Shown piece after piece: positions 1 to 7,869 of a stretch of DNA of 64,000 bases. Source of the stretch: Bacillus sp. 165 (GTDB lineage: Bacteria > Bacillota > Bacilli > Bacillales > Bacillaceae_G); assembly GCF_017742235.1 (NCBI RefSeq), contig NZ_JAGHKQ010000004.1:1-64000 (forward strand). Direction: 5' to 3'. Position numbers and translations under genes: made by a program. The first letter of the stretch is position 1, and the number at the start of each line of letters is the position of its first letter. The notes under the pieces were generated by a model. The model was not told where the DNA came from. It saw only the letters and a program-made list of their open reading frames with translations, and did not search any database.

Positions 1-344
1 ATTGGGATATCGTGGTAGCGGGTCAACGTGTGCAAGTTATCAAAGATACGGAGGCCGGCGGTAAAGGAACACTTCAATTTGGTACGGAAGTTATTAGTGC
101 CGCTGATGGTTCGATAGCTGCCTTACTCGGCGCTTCTCCAGGTGCTTCTACTGCCGTGCACGTTATGCTTGAGGTATTAGAAAAATGTTTCCCGCAGCAT
201 ATGAAAGAGTGGGAGCCGAAAATAAAAGACATGATTCCTTCTTATGGCGTGTCACTGATGGAACACCCAGAGCTTTTCCAAGAAATTCATACTTCCACAG
301 CGAAGTCGCTTGGTCTAAATGAAAATGAAATTGTCTGTTGTTAA
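1..344 (+). CDS. mqo: Malate:quinone oxidoreductase, C-terminal part (gene starts before the window)
   Basis: This is the 3' end of a coding region that is already open at the first base; the first complete codon is at 3 and reads [15 protein letters not shown]. The [10 protein letters not shown] stretch and the segment LQFGTEVI followed by [10 protein letters not shown] are typical of the C-terminal part of the membrane-associated FAD enzyme that oxidises malate to oxaloacetate and passes electrons to the quinone pool. About 113 residues of the roughly 500 expected are visible, so the FAD-binding N-terminus lies outside. The protein ends NENEIVCC. A strong terminator follows after about 15 bases. 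The identity is from family memory, not a search. Confidence 0.85.
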   Translation, partial: WDIVVAGQRVQVIKDTEAGGKGTLQFGTEVISAADGSIAALLGASPGASTAVHVMLEVLEKCFPQHMKEWEPKIKDMIPSYGVSLMEHPELFQEIHTSTAKSLGLNENEIVCC

Positions 345-360
345 TTCTTTCTAGTAAAAA

Positions 361-390
361 AGCACGCTCTTCAAGGAGTGTGCTTTTTTA
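361..390 (+). terminator. Rho-independent terminator of mqo
   Basis: AGCACGCTC, a 6-base loop and GAGTGTGCT form a 9-bp stem (one G-U pair) followed by TTTTTT. It closes the mqo transcript. Confidence 0.85.
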
Positions 391-554
391 CTATTTAATG
401 GAGTAAAATGTGAAAAGGATAAACGTATAGGTTTAATTAATGTGAATTACAATTCTACATAAAAAATTTCGCTTTTGATAACCTGTATTATGGCAAAACA
501 TGTTTGATTTTCAGACATTCAATAATCTAATAGATAAGGAATGCAGAGGTAATT

Positions 555-675
555 TGGAGAGGTGGCACAAACTGCCGTTCTAGTGATTTGGTGGAAATGA
601 TGGAAGAACGAGGTTGCCCGTAATCAGTAAGGGAGTTATATTTTTTAAAAATGGGTAACGTTTGCATTGGGACTG
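555..675 (+). pseudogene. Relic of an IS6/IS240-family transposase
   Basis: In the frame ending at the stop codon at 621-623 the DNA reads CRSSDLVEMMEERG. This closely resembles the SYRDLVEMMEERGL segment in the N-terminal third of IS6/IS26/IS240 transposases. Nothing else of the enzyme, including the DDE catalytic residues, can be read nearby. About 40 bases downstream, TTTGCATTGGGACT at 658-671 resembles the end of an IS240-type terminal repeat as I remember it (TTTGCACCAGAACC), differing only by transitions. I infer an old insertion with its middle deleted. The match is short, so chance is not excluded. Confidence 0.45.
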
Positions 676-789
676 AAACAGCTTATAAAAAAATGGGAGA
701 AATAAAGAATTTATTCAGTTGTTTTTTGGGGTTTTTTATTCATAAAACGAACATTTATTTATTTTTTTGTTAAAATGTTCATATTTTTC

Positions 790-818
790 TTGCGCATCTA
801 TGGTAAGTTTGATATATT
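790..818 (+). promoter_or_regulatory. Probable SigA promoter of the riboswitch-nucleosidase transcript
   Basis: TTGCGC at 790-795, a 17-base spacer and TATATT at 813-818. The expected start near 825 lies about 20 bases before the riboswitch aptamer, which fits a leader transcript. Confidence 0.5.
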
Positions 819-845
819 GAAAAAGCAATAATCTTACATACTATT

Positions 846-914
846 CTCGTATATACTCGGTAATATGGTCTGAGTGTTTCTACTTGGTTCCCATTGAAAG
901 AACTAGACTACGGA
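846..914 (+). promoter_or_regulatory. Purine riboswitch aptamer, guanine class
   Basis: The element has the three-way junction layout of purine riboswitches. P1 is CTCGTA (846-851) with TACGGA (909-914). P2 is ACTCGG with CTGAGT around the AATATG loop. The core contains GTTTCTAC. P3 is a UUGGUUC/GAACUAG-type hairpin. The base that pairs with the ligand, read from the GACTACG motif, is C at 908; a C there marks guanine/hypoxanthine binding, whereas adenine sensors have U. The 3' strand CTAGACTACG (903-912) is complementary, with one bulge, to CGTAGGTCTAG at 1006-1016, which overlaps the downstream terminator stem. That arrangement predicts an OFF switch. Confidence 0.88.
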
Positions 915-1010
915 TTAAAGTATTCGGCTGCTTGGCTTTTTTTGCCACTGCTCTTTTATTTAGCATTAGCTTCATTTTTTGCTAAATTATCGATACTTTG
1001 ACTTTCGTAG

Positions 1011-1053
1011 GTCTAGAAAGTAGAAATCATTCTACATTTTCTAGACTTTTTTC
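1011..1053 (+). terminator. Riboswitch expression platform terminator
   Basis: GTCTAGAAAGTAGAA (1011-1025) pairs with TTCTACATTTTCTAGAC (1030-1046) with small mismatches, followed by TTTTTTC. Its 5' arm overlaps the segment that can pair with the aptamer P1/P3 strand at 903-912, so ligand binding should favour this terminator. Confidence 0.8.
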
Positions 1054-1109
1054 ATGGCCTAATTTTCGAGTGTATCAAACAACAAGAGAAAAAAAGGGGA
1101 AGTTTATTT

Positions 1110-1991
1110 ATGAAAAACAAAATGTTAAAGAAAAACGCTTTGTTGGCAATCAGTGCCATCCTGGTTTTATTGATGTTTGGAGGACGTAATTCAACTTTGC
1201 TGCATGAAACAAAAGTAGAAGCTGCACAAAGACCTATAATTATTCAAGGTCCAATGCCAATTGAAGCTGAAAAGTTTGCACAAAGATTAGAGAAAGTTAA
1301 AGAAGAAAAATCAGGAACTTTTGTTTTTTATAAAGGAAAGCTGAACGGTTATCCTGTTATTGTTGCTAAAACAGGTAAGGGAATGGAAAATACAGCAGCT
1401 GCTACAGCAGTGGCGATTGAAAAATATAACCCTATCGCAATCATCAACCAAGGTACATCAGGCGGACATGATCCGAATTTAAACGTATATGATATTGTTT
1501 TAGGAAAAAGAACTACAAACCTAGGTTCATTAAAAACAACAAGTAAGGATGAAAACCAAGGAATTGACCCAACTACATGGATTCCAATGGACTTAATGGC
1601 TTCTGAAGGAAGTGCAGGAGAAGATCCGAATGCTGAGAAAATTCGTTACTACGAGGGCGATAAGGGTTTACTTGCAGCTGCTAATGCAGTAAAAGATACA
1701 TACACTAAGGGTAAAGTTGTTGAGGGTACTATCGGTTCAGCAGATGTTTGGAATAATGAAGTTGATCGAATTAAATGGTTCCATACGAATTATGGCTCAT
1801 CTGTAGAAGAAATGGAAGGTGCAGCAGCAGCACAAATTGCCAAAGCTTATGATGTAGCATTCTTAGGTATTCGAATACTATCTAATAATAAAACAAACGG
1901 TGGTAAATACACTCCTGATACAGCAGCAGCAAATCAAGAGTATGTTTATGAAGTAGTGAAAAAATATATCTCCAATATACAAAGTAAATAA
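1110..1991 (+). CDS. Secreted nucleosidase/phosphorylase-superfamily protein (MTA/SAH nucleosidase-like)
   Basis: This 293-residue protein starts with a basic N-terminus and a hydrophobic core (about residues 10-24), followed by VEAAQ near 36-40, which looks like a signal peptide cleavage region. The rest resembles the PNP/UDP phosphorylase fold: INQGTSGG at 112-119, GSADVWNN at 209-216 and EEMEGAAAAQIA from 233. The last matches the VEMEAAA substrate motif of 5'-methylthioadenosine/S-adenosylhomocysteine nucleosidase. In that enzyme the purine-protonating Asp sits in a SD pair, but here the equivalent reads S258-N259. The upstream guanine riboswitch suggests a role in scavenging purine nucleosides outside the cell. 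The exact substrate is unknown. The RBS AAGGGGA precedes the ATG by 8 bases. Confidence 0.75.
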   Translation: MKNKMLKKNALLAISAILVLLMFGGRNSTLLHETKVEAAQRPIIIQGPMPIEAEKFAQRLEKVKEEKSGTFVFYKGKLNGYPVIVAKTGKGMENTAAATAVAIEKYNPIAIINQGTSGGHDPNLNVYDIVLGKRTTNLGSLKTTSKDENQGIDPTTWIPMDLMASEGSAGEDPNAEKIRYYEGDKGLLAAANAVKDTYTKGKVVEGTIGSADVWNNEVDRIKWFHTNYGSSVEEMEGAAAAQIAKAYDVAFLGIRILSNNKTNGGKYTPDTAAANQEYVYEVVKKYISNIQSK

Positions 1992-2136
1992 TAGAGTGAA
2001 ACTATATTTACATCAGCTTTATGTGTAATCTGAACAACAATTAATTTCTAATCTCTACCTCGGATTCAGGAAGAAATAGCTCTGTTTTTTTGAAGTAGAT
2101 CTAAGCTGTTGGGTAGATAATTGAATAAGGAAAACA

Positions 2137-2163
2137 AAAGACCACGATACAGTGGTCTTTTGT
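2137..2163 (+). terminator. Rho-independent terminator after the nucleosidase gene
   Basis: AAAGACCAC, a 6-base loop and GTGGTCTTT form a perfect 9-bp stem, followed by TTGTTG. Confidence 0.75.
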
Positions 2164-2370
2164 TGTAGAGGTAGCGTTCGCAAAATACAAAATTTGATAA
2201 TGATGTTTTATGTAAACGGAGTATGAAGGTATCGTTCATACGTCTTTCTCCAAGTCGAGTTAAAGGAGTGGGGGCTGAAGAGAGAGTTTGTATTCTTCAG
2301 CTTTTCTTTATAAAAGTTTGGAAACAGTATAGTAATATAAGGATGATGTTGCTTGAAAGGAGAAATATCG

Positions 2371-2817
2371 TTGGACATTAAATACCTTGTTTTTGAAAGT
2401 ATTCCTAATGTGGATTTAATGGAGAGGATAACCAAGCTGTATAACTCGGTATTCGATAGTGAAGATGATTTGATTATAAAAATGAAAGATAAACCTAAAT
2501 TATTGTTAAACATTGCATTAGATAATCAAAAAGTTGTTGGGTTTAAAATTGGATATGAACTTAATAATAATAAATTTTATAGCTGGTTAGGCGGAGTAGA
2601 TCCTCATTATAGAAAACATGGCATTGCTTCAATGCTAATGGAACAACAACATCAATATTTAAAGGAACATGGTTATAAAGTTGTACAAACAAAAACAATG
2701 AATAGATGGCGCAGTATGTTAGTGTTAAATATCAAAAATGGATTTGATGTGATCGAGACTTATACTGATGATAAAGGACTTCATAAAATAATACTTGAAA
2801 AGAACTTATTTAGCTAA
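2371..2817 (+). CDS. GNAT-family N-acetyltransferase
   Basis: This is a 148-residue protein of the Gcn5-related acetyltransferase fold. The acetyl-CoA site is visible as VDPHYRKHGIASMLM (the R/Q-x-x-G-x-G/A loop), preceded by the beta-4 strand KVVGFKIGYE and followed by the TKTMNRWRSM and NIKNGFDVIETYTD segments typical of these enzymes. The substrate cannot be deduced. A TTG start at 2371 is chosen because AAAGGAG ends 8 bases upstream; an upstream in-frame TTG at 2353 would place that RBS inside the gene. It stands alone between two terminator-like or structured gaps, in an accessory stretch whose neighbours are unrelated. Confidence 0.75.
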   Translation: MDIKYLVFESIPNVDLMERITKLYNSVFDSEDDLIIKMKDKPKLLLNIALDNQKVVGFKIGYELNNNKFYSWLGGVDPHYRKHGIASMLMEQQHQYLKEHGYKVVQTKTMNRWRSMLVLNIKNGFDVIETYTDDKGLHKIILEKNLFS

Positions 2818-3120
2818 TGAGCGCTTTAGCGAAGCAGCTTCTACCAATGAGCTACGTATACACTATGTCTCATTCTTTCTGCAAAGAAGGCCAAGTTAAT
2901 TGAGCGAATTGATATATTACTTTTGAAATATAGGCAATGTGAAAAGTAACATTGTTTTAAAATAACCCGTACAAGACGCTAATGTTACATTAGTTTACTT
3001 CTGATAATGATAGGCTATGCTAACAGAGCACGCATGGAGTATTCCTTGTTCTCTATTTAGCTAACTAGTTGAACAAGAAGGAAGGACCAACTTTTTATTG
3101 AACTTATTAGAGGTGGTTTC
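2818..3120. other. Intergenic stretch with two inverted repeats
   Basis: No gene is seen in this 300-base gap. TTACTTTT and AAAAGTAA form an 8-bp inverted repeat around 2920-2950, and CTAATGTTACATTAG at 2979-2993 is a 7-1-7 palindrome of operator-like shape. Both lie upstream of the DUF3626 gene. No convincing promoter pair is visible. Confidence 0.4.
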
Positions 3121-4230
3121 ATGAAAGGGGAGAAACACCTGGTTATGGAATTATCAAAGTCTCAACTATTGGCTTTAGAACATATTACAAAGTATGCAAG
3201 GAATCATAAACAAAAAGCTAAAGATACTATCAATCACATACTGAAAATGTCAAATATCTCAGATGAAGTATTTGAAAATGCTGTTGGTAATGTAAAGTCT
3301 CATGCCCGAATTGGGTTGCATTTTCATCCGGATCGGCCTGATTCAACTATGAAAAGCATTGCTGAAGCACTGCTTGAGCAGGGAATATATAAGAGTCAGT
3401 TTGAAACACTTTTATCAAATGGCAGCGTATCCGCGTATCCTGGTGGCGCACGCGACCTTTGGGAAGAGCGAATCTTTGGAGGAGCATATCAACTGGAGGG
3501 TGCAACTAATGATCAACGGCCTAAATACGGGGCACTAAATCTGATGTTACATCCAGATGGACCTGCTCCACGTTTTGGGTCATGCTATTTTCTTCTATCC
3601 CCTAAAGTTTCGCATCGTTCTACATACACGTATTTAGACTCACATCAAGATCCAAAAGAAAAAGGTACTTATAAAGAGTTGGACATGATTTTGGCTGCAC
3701 TCTTAGAAGAGGCATTTTTGCGGGATTTTGCAATTGGTGAAAGGAATCTAACACCAGTAAGGCTAATCAGTCATTTGTTGGTTAACCTGAAACAGCCATT
3801 TGCAGATCCAGCCGAGCAAGAGCCAAGCCGCAATCTTAATCACTATATCGAAGCTCAGATTCATGGAGATATTTCTCTTAAAGAAGATGTGGAAGTGCTC
3901 GTTGCAGATTCTTCTTTTCGGGGTACTCATGTAGGGGGAATTTTAGAACAAATGTGTTTTACGTATTCCATTGATCTGTATTGGCGTCCAGGTTTTACAC
4001 TCATAGCAGAGGAGACTCCTAGGGATTTTCGAGGTCCAACAATGCCTTCATTAGCAAGCCGCATTGCACAGAAGAAGTATATTAATGCGAACATAATTGG
4101 GTGTGCTGCGATGGATTTGAAACTTAATCCAGCATCTTGGAGTGATCGTGGAACTTATGAGGAGGTACTTCAAGAATTAAAACTAATGTGGCATGTTTTA
4201 GTAAAGTATGGAAAGGTACATTCGGAATGA
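3121..4230 (+). CDS. DUF3626 domain-containing protein
   Basis: This 369-residue protein is recognised as DUF3626 by the sequence of blocks HFHPDR (about residue 67), FETLLSNG, WEERIFGGAYQ, RPKYGALNLM followed by PRFGSCYFLL, and a TYTYLDSH block after an Arg-Ser-Thr segment. The function of the family is not established. The ordered Arg, Ser/Thr-rich strand and downstream acidic residues resemble the layout of ADP-ribosyltransferases, which is my inference only. No signal peptide or membrane segment is seen. AGAGGTGG precedes the ATG at 3121. A second in-frame ATG at 3145 has GGGGAG upstream and could also be used. The neighbours give no functional clue. Confidence 0.7.
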   Translation: MKGEKHLVMELSKSQLLALEHITKYARNHKQKAKDTINHILKMSNISDEVFENAVGNVKSHARIGLHFHPDRPDSTMKSIAEALLEQGIYKSQFETLLSNGSVSAYPGGARDLWEERIFGGAYQLEGATNDQRPKYGALNLMLHPDGPAPRFGSCYFLLSPKVSHRSTYTYLDSHQDPKEKGTYKELDMILAALLEEAFLRDFAIGERNLTPVRLISHLLVNLKQPFADPAEQEPSRNLNHYIEAQIHGDISLKEDVEVLVADSSFRGTHVGGILEQMCFTYSIDLYWRPGFTLIAEETPRDFRGPTMPSLASRIAQKKYINANIIGCAAMDLKLNPASWSDRGTYEEVLQELKLMWHVLVKYGKVHSE

Positions 4231-4428
4231 AAGGAAAGGATGTTATCGTTAAATAAGCTATAGTTCCTTACTTTTGAATAATAATTCATTATGTAAAGAA
4301 ACTGTTTAACCTTGATTGGTATTTTTTGGTTTATTAGAGAAGTTTTTGATATATTCATATAGAGGTACTGTTACAGACAAAGAGACCCTTGCTTACAAGT
4401 TGGCAGGTAACATAACAATAGAATTAAC

Positions 4429-4464
4429 AGACAAACAAGCTTAGATAACCCAGCTTGTTTGTCT
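4429..4464. terminator. Perfect 13-bp inverted repeat, likely terminator
   Basis: AGACAAACAAGCT, a 10-base loop and AGCTTGTTTGTCT form a perfect stem between the convergent DUF3626 and DinB-like genes. Neither side has a long T run, so it may be a weak bidirectional terminator. Confidence 0.5.
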
Positions 4465-4509
4465 CTCATGTAAAAGTCTTATACCACTAAAGCATCCATT
4501 AGCACATTA

Positions 4510-5013
4510 TTAAAGTGGTGGGATGTCTACACCGAAATGAATCCAATCTTCTTTAGGCGGTCCATATACTCCAAAAGGCTTAATCCCAGCTTGACGCATA
4601 AGAACTGTTACCTGCCCGCGATGATGAACAATATGCTTGATTAGCCCCATTAAAATTTGAGCATTTGTTTCTTCCCTTCCAAATGTCTTTTGTACTTCCT
4701 GCAAAGATTCATTTGTCCATTGTTGTTCAATAACTTGGGCAGCATAAGAACTTACTTTTTTGAAGGTTTCAGCCACTTCTTTTGCTGAATCTGGGACCTT
4801 TCCTGTGTTTTCTACCCTATCTATCTTCAATCCGAAATGTCCTAAATATTCTGGGATATTTGTGGTAAAATGCCAAGCAATTCTTCCTAAAGTACGACCT
4901 TCTAGATAAACTTGTTGATGTAATGAATCGTCTGTCAATCTATCCAAAACTTTTTGAGTAAGCATTGCTTCCCGATTCCATTCTTTAATAAAGTCTGCAA
5001 TCGTTATGTACAT
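4510..5013 (-). CDS. DinB-like (DfsB/YfiT-type) four-helix protein
   Basis: This 167-residue protein resembles the DinB/YfiT helical bundle family, whose members often bind a divalent metal through three histidines. The visible candidates are the helix GRIAWHFTTNIPEYL and the later HIVHHRGQVTVLMRQAGI, a family hallmark near the C-terminus that is followed by GVYGPPKEDW. Some family members are thiol-dependent transferases or DNA-damage-induced proteins of unknown activity, so no specific role can be assigned. The ATG at 5013 has GGAGG 8 bases upstream. Longer upstream in-frame reading lacks such a site. It runs opposite to its neighbours on both sides. Confidence 0.75.
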   Translation of the reverse strand: MYITIADFIKEWNREAMLTQKVLDRLTDDSLHQQVYLEGRTLGRIAWHFTTNIPEYLGHFGLKIDRVENTGKVPDSAKEVAETFKKVSSYAAQVIEQQWTNESLQEVQKTFGREETNAQILMGLIKHIVHHRGQVTVLMRQAGIKPFGVYGPPKEDWIHFGVDIPPL

Positions 5014-5171
5014 GTATAATGCCTCCATAATCCATATTTCAATTAATAGTTGAGAAAATATATTATAAAACATTTGTTCGTGTAATTCAATTTTCTTTAT
5101 CAACCGATTTTAGGTTAAGTACATTGATTTACAATCTCTACATAAATAAGCTTAATGGAAGGTGACACCAC

Positions 5172-6044
5172 ATGCAGTCTTTAAATATTGAACAAATAAT
5201 GGAAGAACTACAAGATAAAGAAATTATTAAAAAGCATGGTCAATACAGAAAGCTTTCTGGAGGAACCACGAGTACAGTAGGTGCTATAGAATATAATGGA
5301 AAACCAAAATATGTAGTAAAAATCAACGGACGCGAGGTATTAGCAGCTGAATCAGAGTTTTTAACCATGTATCAGGCTGAACCTTTGTTTCCAAAGCTAT
5401 GCTATGTAGATCCTTACTATCGCTATATTGTTTACAAGTATATGCCGGGACAAATCAATTACCAGAGAAAAAATAAATGTTCCATGCTCTCTTTCCTTTC
5501 ATGTCATATCATTAATAACTATCGGTCTATACCCAACATAAACACATGGGGATGGCTTGAGGAACCTAAGGATTCATGGGAGTCATTTTTAGTTTCTCGT
5601 GTTATAGAAGCACATGAAACGATTGGTTCTTATCTAAGTGAAGAGGATTATAAGCTTATTTACGAGTTGGCTCAAAGGTCGAAGGAAATAAGAAGCGAAA
5701 AGGGTCCTTACCTTATACATGGTGATTTCGGTGTCCATAATTTCCTTTTCGACGGTGAGCAATTAGTGAGTGTTATTGATCCAACGCCAGTTTCAGGAGA
5801 ACCTGTATATGATTTAATATATGCATTCTGTTCCTCTCCAGACGATTTACACTTAGAAGTGATTCAACCAGCAGTAGCTTTGCTGCACACTTGGAGACCT
5901 AAAAATGAAATAGAGCTATATAAAGAGGTATTACTTGGTTTATATTGTCGTATTGCTACTTGTATTCGCTGGCACCAACAGGATTTACCTCAATATCTTT
6001 CTGCATGGAACCGTTGGAAATATGAGTACAATCAACTGAAATAA
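5172..6044 (+). CDS. Aminoglycoside phosphotransferase-fold kinase (APH family)
   Basis: This 290-residue protein has the protein-kinase-like APH fold. An N-terminal nucleotide loop is suggested by LSGGTTSTVGAIEY (about residue 28), with the lysine in YVVKINGRE. The Brenner catalytic motif is LIHGDFGVHNFLF (about residue 182), and the metal-binding Asp is in SVIDPTPVSGEPVYDL. Family members phosphorylate small alcohols such as aminoglycosides, macrolides, homoserine or sugars. The sequence does not show which, and I would not call it a resistance gene. An AAGGTGAC ribosome binding site lies 7 bases before the ATG. It is a single gene with a short spacer to the next small reading frame. Confidence 0.75.
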   Translation: MQSLNIEQIMEELQDKEIIKKHGQYRKLSGGTTSTVGAIEYNGKPKYVVKINGREVLAAESEFLTMYQAEPLFPKLCYVDPYYRYIVYKYMPGQINYQRKNKCSMLSFLSCHIINNYRSIPNINTWGWLEEPKDSWESFLVSRVIEAHETIGSYLSEEDYKLIYELAQRSKEIRSEKGPYLIHGDFGVHNFLFDGEQLVSVIDPTPVSGEPVYDLIYAFCSSPDDLHLEVIQPAVALLHTWRPKNEIELYKEVLLGLYCRIATCIRWHQQDLPQYLSAWNRWKYEYNQLK

Positions 6045-6102
6045 CTGGAATCCCAGTTTTATAATACTTGCAATGAATTTATCATAAGAGGAGAGAGGTT
6101 TT

Positions 6103-6378
6103 ATGAAAAATATATATGAACAGCATCAACACGCGCACCTTGGCTATTATGAAAATGGATATGATCTAGAAGCAATAGGCTACAAAAAAGAAGGTATAGA
6201 TGAATGGGATATATTTTTTGAACCAAAGCATTACAAAAATATTAGTATCCCTCAAAATTTTCCTTATGTGCCTGATTACGGATATAAACTGGGAGTTGTA
6301 TATGCTAACGACCTTTCTTTTGAAGAAGGATCAGCTTTCCTAGAAAAATGGTTACGTGATGTAGAACTTATTGATTGA
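6103..6378 (+). CDS. Hypothetical protein, 91 residues
   Basis: I do not recognise this protein. It is acidic and rich in Tyr, with no signal peptide or membrane segment. The C-terminal half contains KHYKNISIP and PYVPDYGYKLG. The reading frame is credible because AGGAGAGAGG stands just upstream of the ATG and base composition matches the neighbours. It lies 58 bases after the APH-fold gene in the same direction and could be co-transcribed. The stop codon overlaps a short TGAACAG/CTGTTCA palindrome without a T run. Confidence 0.6.
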   Translation: MKNIYEQHQHAHLGYYENGYDLEAIGYKKEGIDEWDIFFEPKHYKNISIPQNFPYVPDYGYKLGVVYANDLSFEEGSAFLEKWLRDVELID

Positions 6379-6572
6379 ACAGTTAGCTGTTCATCACGAT
6401 TATAATGCTGCCTGCACCTCTACTTTGTATTGCCGTAAAATTTATTCTATGAACACTTGAACAGCGTGAATTTATTTTCCTCCTCGTCCTCCCATTTGTA
6501 CAGACACAGACGCCCAGTCCCTGACATACACATAGTAGAGAACACCTATTTTATCGTGGAGGTGAATAGGGA

Positions 6573-7289
6573 TTGAGTGTATTGGGCGCATTAGGCATGT
6601 TCATTCGGGAGCTTATTTTGTTTGTATCTTATGTCAAAAACAATGCGTTTCCGCAGCCGCTATCACCAGAGGATGAAAAACGATACTTAGAGTTGATGGC
6701 GCAAGGTGACACAAATGCTCGGAATTTGTTGATAGAACACAATCTTCGATTAGTTGCGCATATAGTAAAGAAATTTGAAAATACGGGGGAAGATGCGGAA
6801 GATTTGATTTCTATTGGTACAATTGGATTGATTAAGGCAATTGAAAGCTATTCACAAGGGAAAGGGACAAAGCTTGCCACATATGCAGCGCGTTGTATAG
6901 AGAACGAAATTTTAATGCATCTACGCGCATTGAAGAAAACGAAGAAAGATGTCTCCTTGCATGATCCGATTGGGCAGGATAAGGAAGGAAATGAAATTTC
7001 CTTAATTGACATCTTGAAATCGGAATCAGAGGATGTTATAGATACAATTCAACTTACTATGGAGCTTGAAAAAATCAGGGAATATATCGATATTTTAGAT
7101 GAACGGGAAAAAGAAGTGATTGTGAACCGTTTTGGATTGGGACTGGAAAAAGAAAAAACACAGCGTGAAATTGCAAAAAGTCTCGGTATTTCTAGAAGCT
7201 ACGTTTCAAGGATTGAAAAACGAGCATTGATGAAGATGTTTCATGAGTTTGTACGTTCGGAAAAAGAAAAAAAAAGCAATAAAAATTAA
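6573..7289 (+). CDS. sigK: Pro-sigma-K, late mother-cell sporulation sigma factor
   Basis: This is a complete 238-residue SigK. It begins with a hydrophobic pro-segment ([20 protein letters not shown]), which in B. subtilis is cut after the Ser before Tyr by the SpoIVFB protease. Region 2 is [20 protein letters not shown] and [17 protein letters not shown]; region 2.4 is [20 protein letters not shown]; region 4 carries the helix-turn-helix [20 protein letters not shown]. In B. subtilis this gene is split by the skin element, but here it is continuous. The TTG start at 6573 is fixed by GGAGGTGA seven bases upstream. CATACACA near 6521 resembles a SigE -10 element, but no clear -35 was seen. 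Confidence 0.93.
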   Translation: MSVLGALGMFIRELILFVSYVKNNAFPQPLSPEDEKRYLELMAQGDTNARNLLIEHNLRLVAHIVKKFENTGEDAEDLISIGTIGLIKAIESYSQGKGTKLATYAARCIENEILMHLRALKKTKKDVSLHDPIGQDKEGNEISLIDILKSESEDVIDTIQLTMELEKIREYIDILDEREKEVIVNRFGLGLEKEKTQREIAKSLGISRSYVSRIEKRALMKMFHEFVRSEKEKKSNKN

Positions 7290-7323
7290 CCCCTAAAGTT
7301 TCTTGGTTAGGGGTTAATTTTAT
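7286..7323 (+). terminator. Terminator of sigK (possibly also serving pssA)
   Basis: TTAACCCCTAA pairs perfectly with TTAGGGGTTAA across a 10-base loop, followed by TTTTAT. It overlaps the sigK stop codon and lies between convergent genes. Confidence 0.8.
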
Positions 7324-7329
7324 ATCCGA

Positions 7330-7869
7330 TTATATTTTTCTTATAGTGATGTTGCTAATCATCATAAATGAGAGGAACAATAAAAGAAACATGAATGCGC
7401 TGGCTGGGATGTGAGGGATTAAAAAGTAACTGAGAGTGAGCAAACAGCCTGCAGCTGTAATGGGCACGCCTTGGAAATATCCAGTGGATTCTGTCACGTT
7501 GAAACGTGCTAAACGAATGGCTCCGCATGCGATATACAAGATAGTAAAAAAGGCAGCAGGCGCACTGTATTCAAACAAAAGGGCTTGGTATAACAGCAAT
7601 GCAGGGGCAACACCAAAGGAGATTAAATCACATAAAGAATCTAGTTGTTTTCCGAGCTCTGATTCAATACCGAGCTTACGGGCGACCATACCGTCAAATC
7701 GATCAGATAATGCAGCTGAAAAAATAAAAATAAGTGCCAATTGCAGTTCGTTTTTGACCGTGAATAGGATAGCGAGTCCGCCTAAAGATAAATTTATAAG
7801 GGTAAAGATATTAGCAATTTGTGATTTGAGTTTTCTGAAGGTGTGGTCTAAGTAGTTCAATAGAAACAA
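7330..7869 (-). CDS. pssA: CDP-diacylglycerol-serine O-phosphatidyltransferase
   Basis: This 179-residue integral membrane enzyme transfers a phosphatidyl group from CDP-diacylglycerol to serine. The CDP-alcohol phosphotransferase signature (D-x2-DG-x2-AR-x8-G-x3-D-x3-D) is complete and begins at SDRFDGMVARKLGIESELGK. Several hydrophobic segments surround it (INLSLGGLAILF, LALIFIFSAAL, a C-terminal FMFLLLFLSFMM). Its length matches B. subtilis PssA. The TTG start at 7869 follows AAGGAGGG at a distance of 8-9 bases. The gene is divergent from psd, which uses its product, so the two likely share a divergent promoter region of about 110 bases. Confidence 0.9.
   Translation of the reverse strand: MFLLNYLDHTFRKLKSQIANIFTLINLSLGGLAILFTVKNELQLALIFIFSAALSDRFDGMVARKLGIESELGKQLDSLCDLISFGVAPALLLYQALLFEYSAPAAFFTILYIACGAIRLARFNVTESTGYFQGVPITAAGCLLTLSYFLIPHIPASAFMFLLLFLSFMMISNITIRKI

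Noticed and set aside
998-1189. Short frame overlapping the riboswitch terminator and the nucleosidase start
   Set aside because: It runs through the terminator hairpin and the signal peptide region in another frame.
6480-6560. Minus-strand reading ending in QMGGRGGK before sigK
   Set aside because: It looks like a protein tail, but the frame continues antisense through the sigK start without a start codon and with no family match.
7436-7855. Plus-strand frame of 139 codons within pssA
   Set aside because: Antisense to pssA, which has a complete active-site signature.
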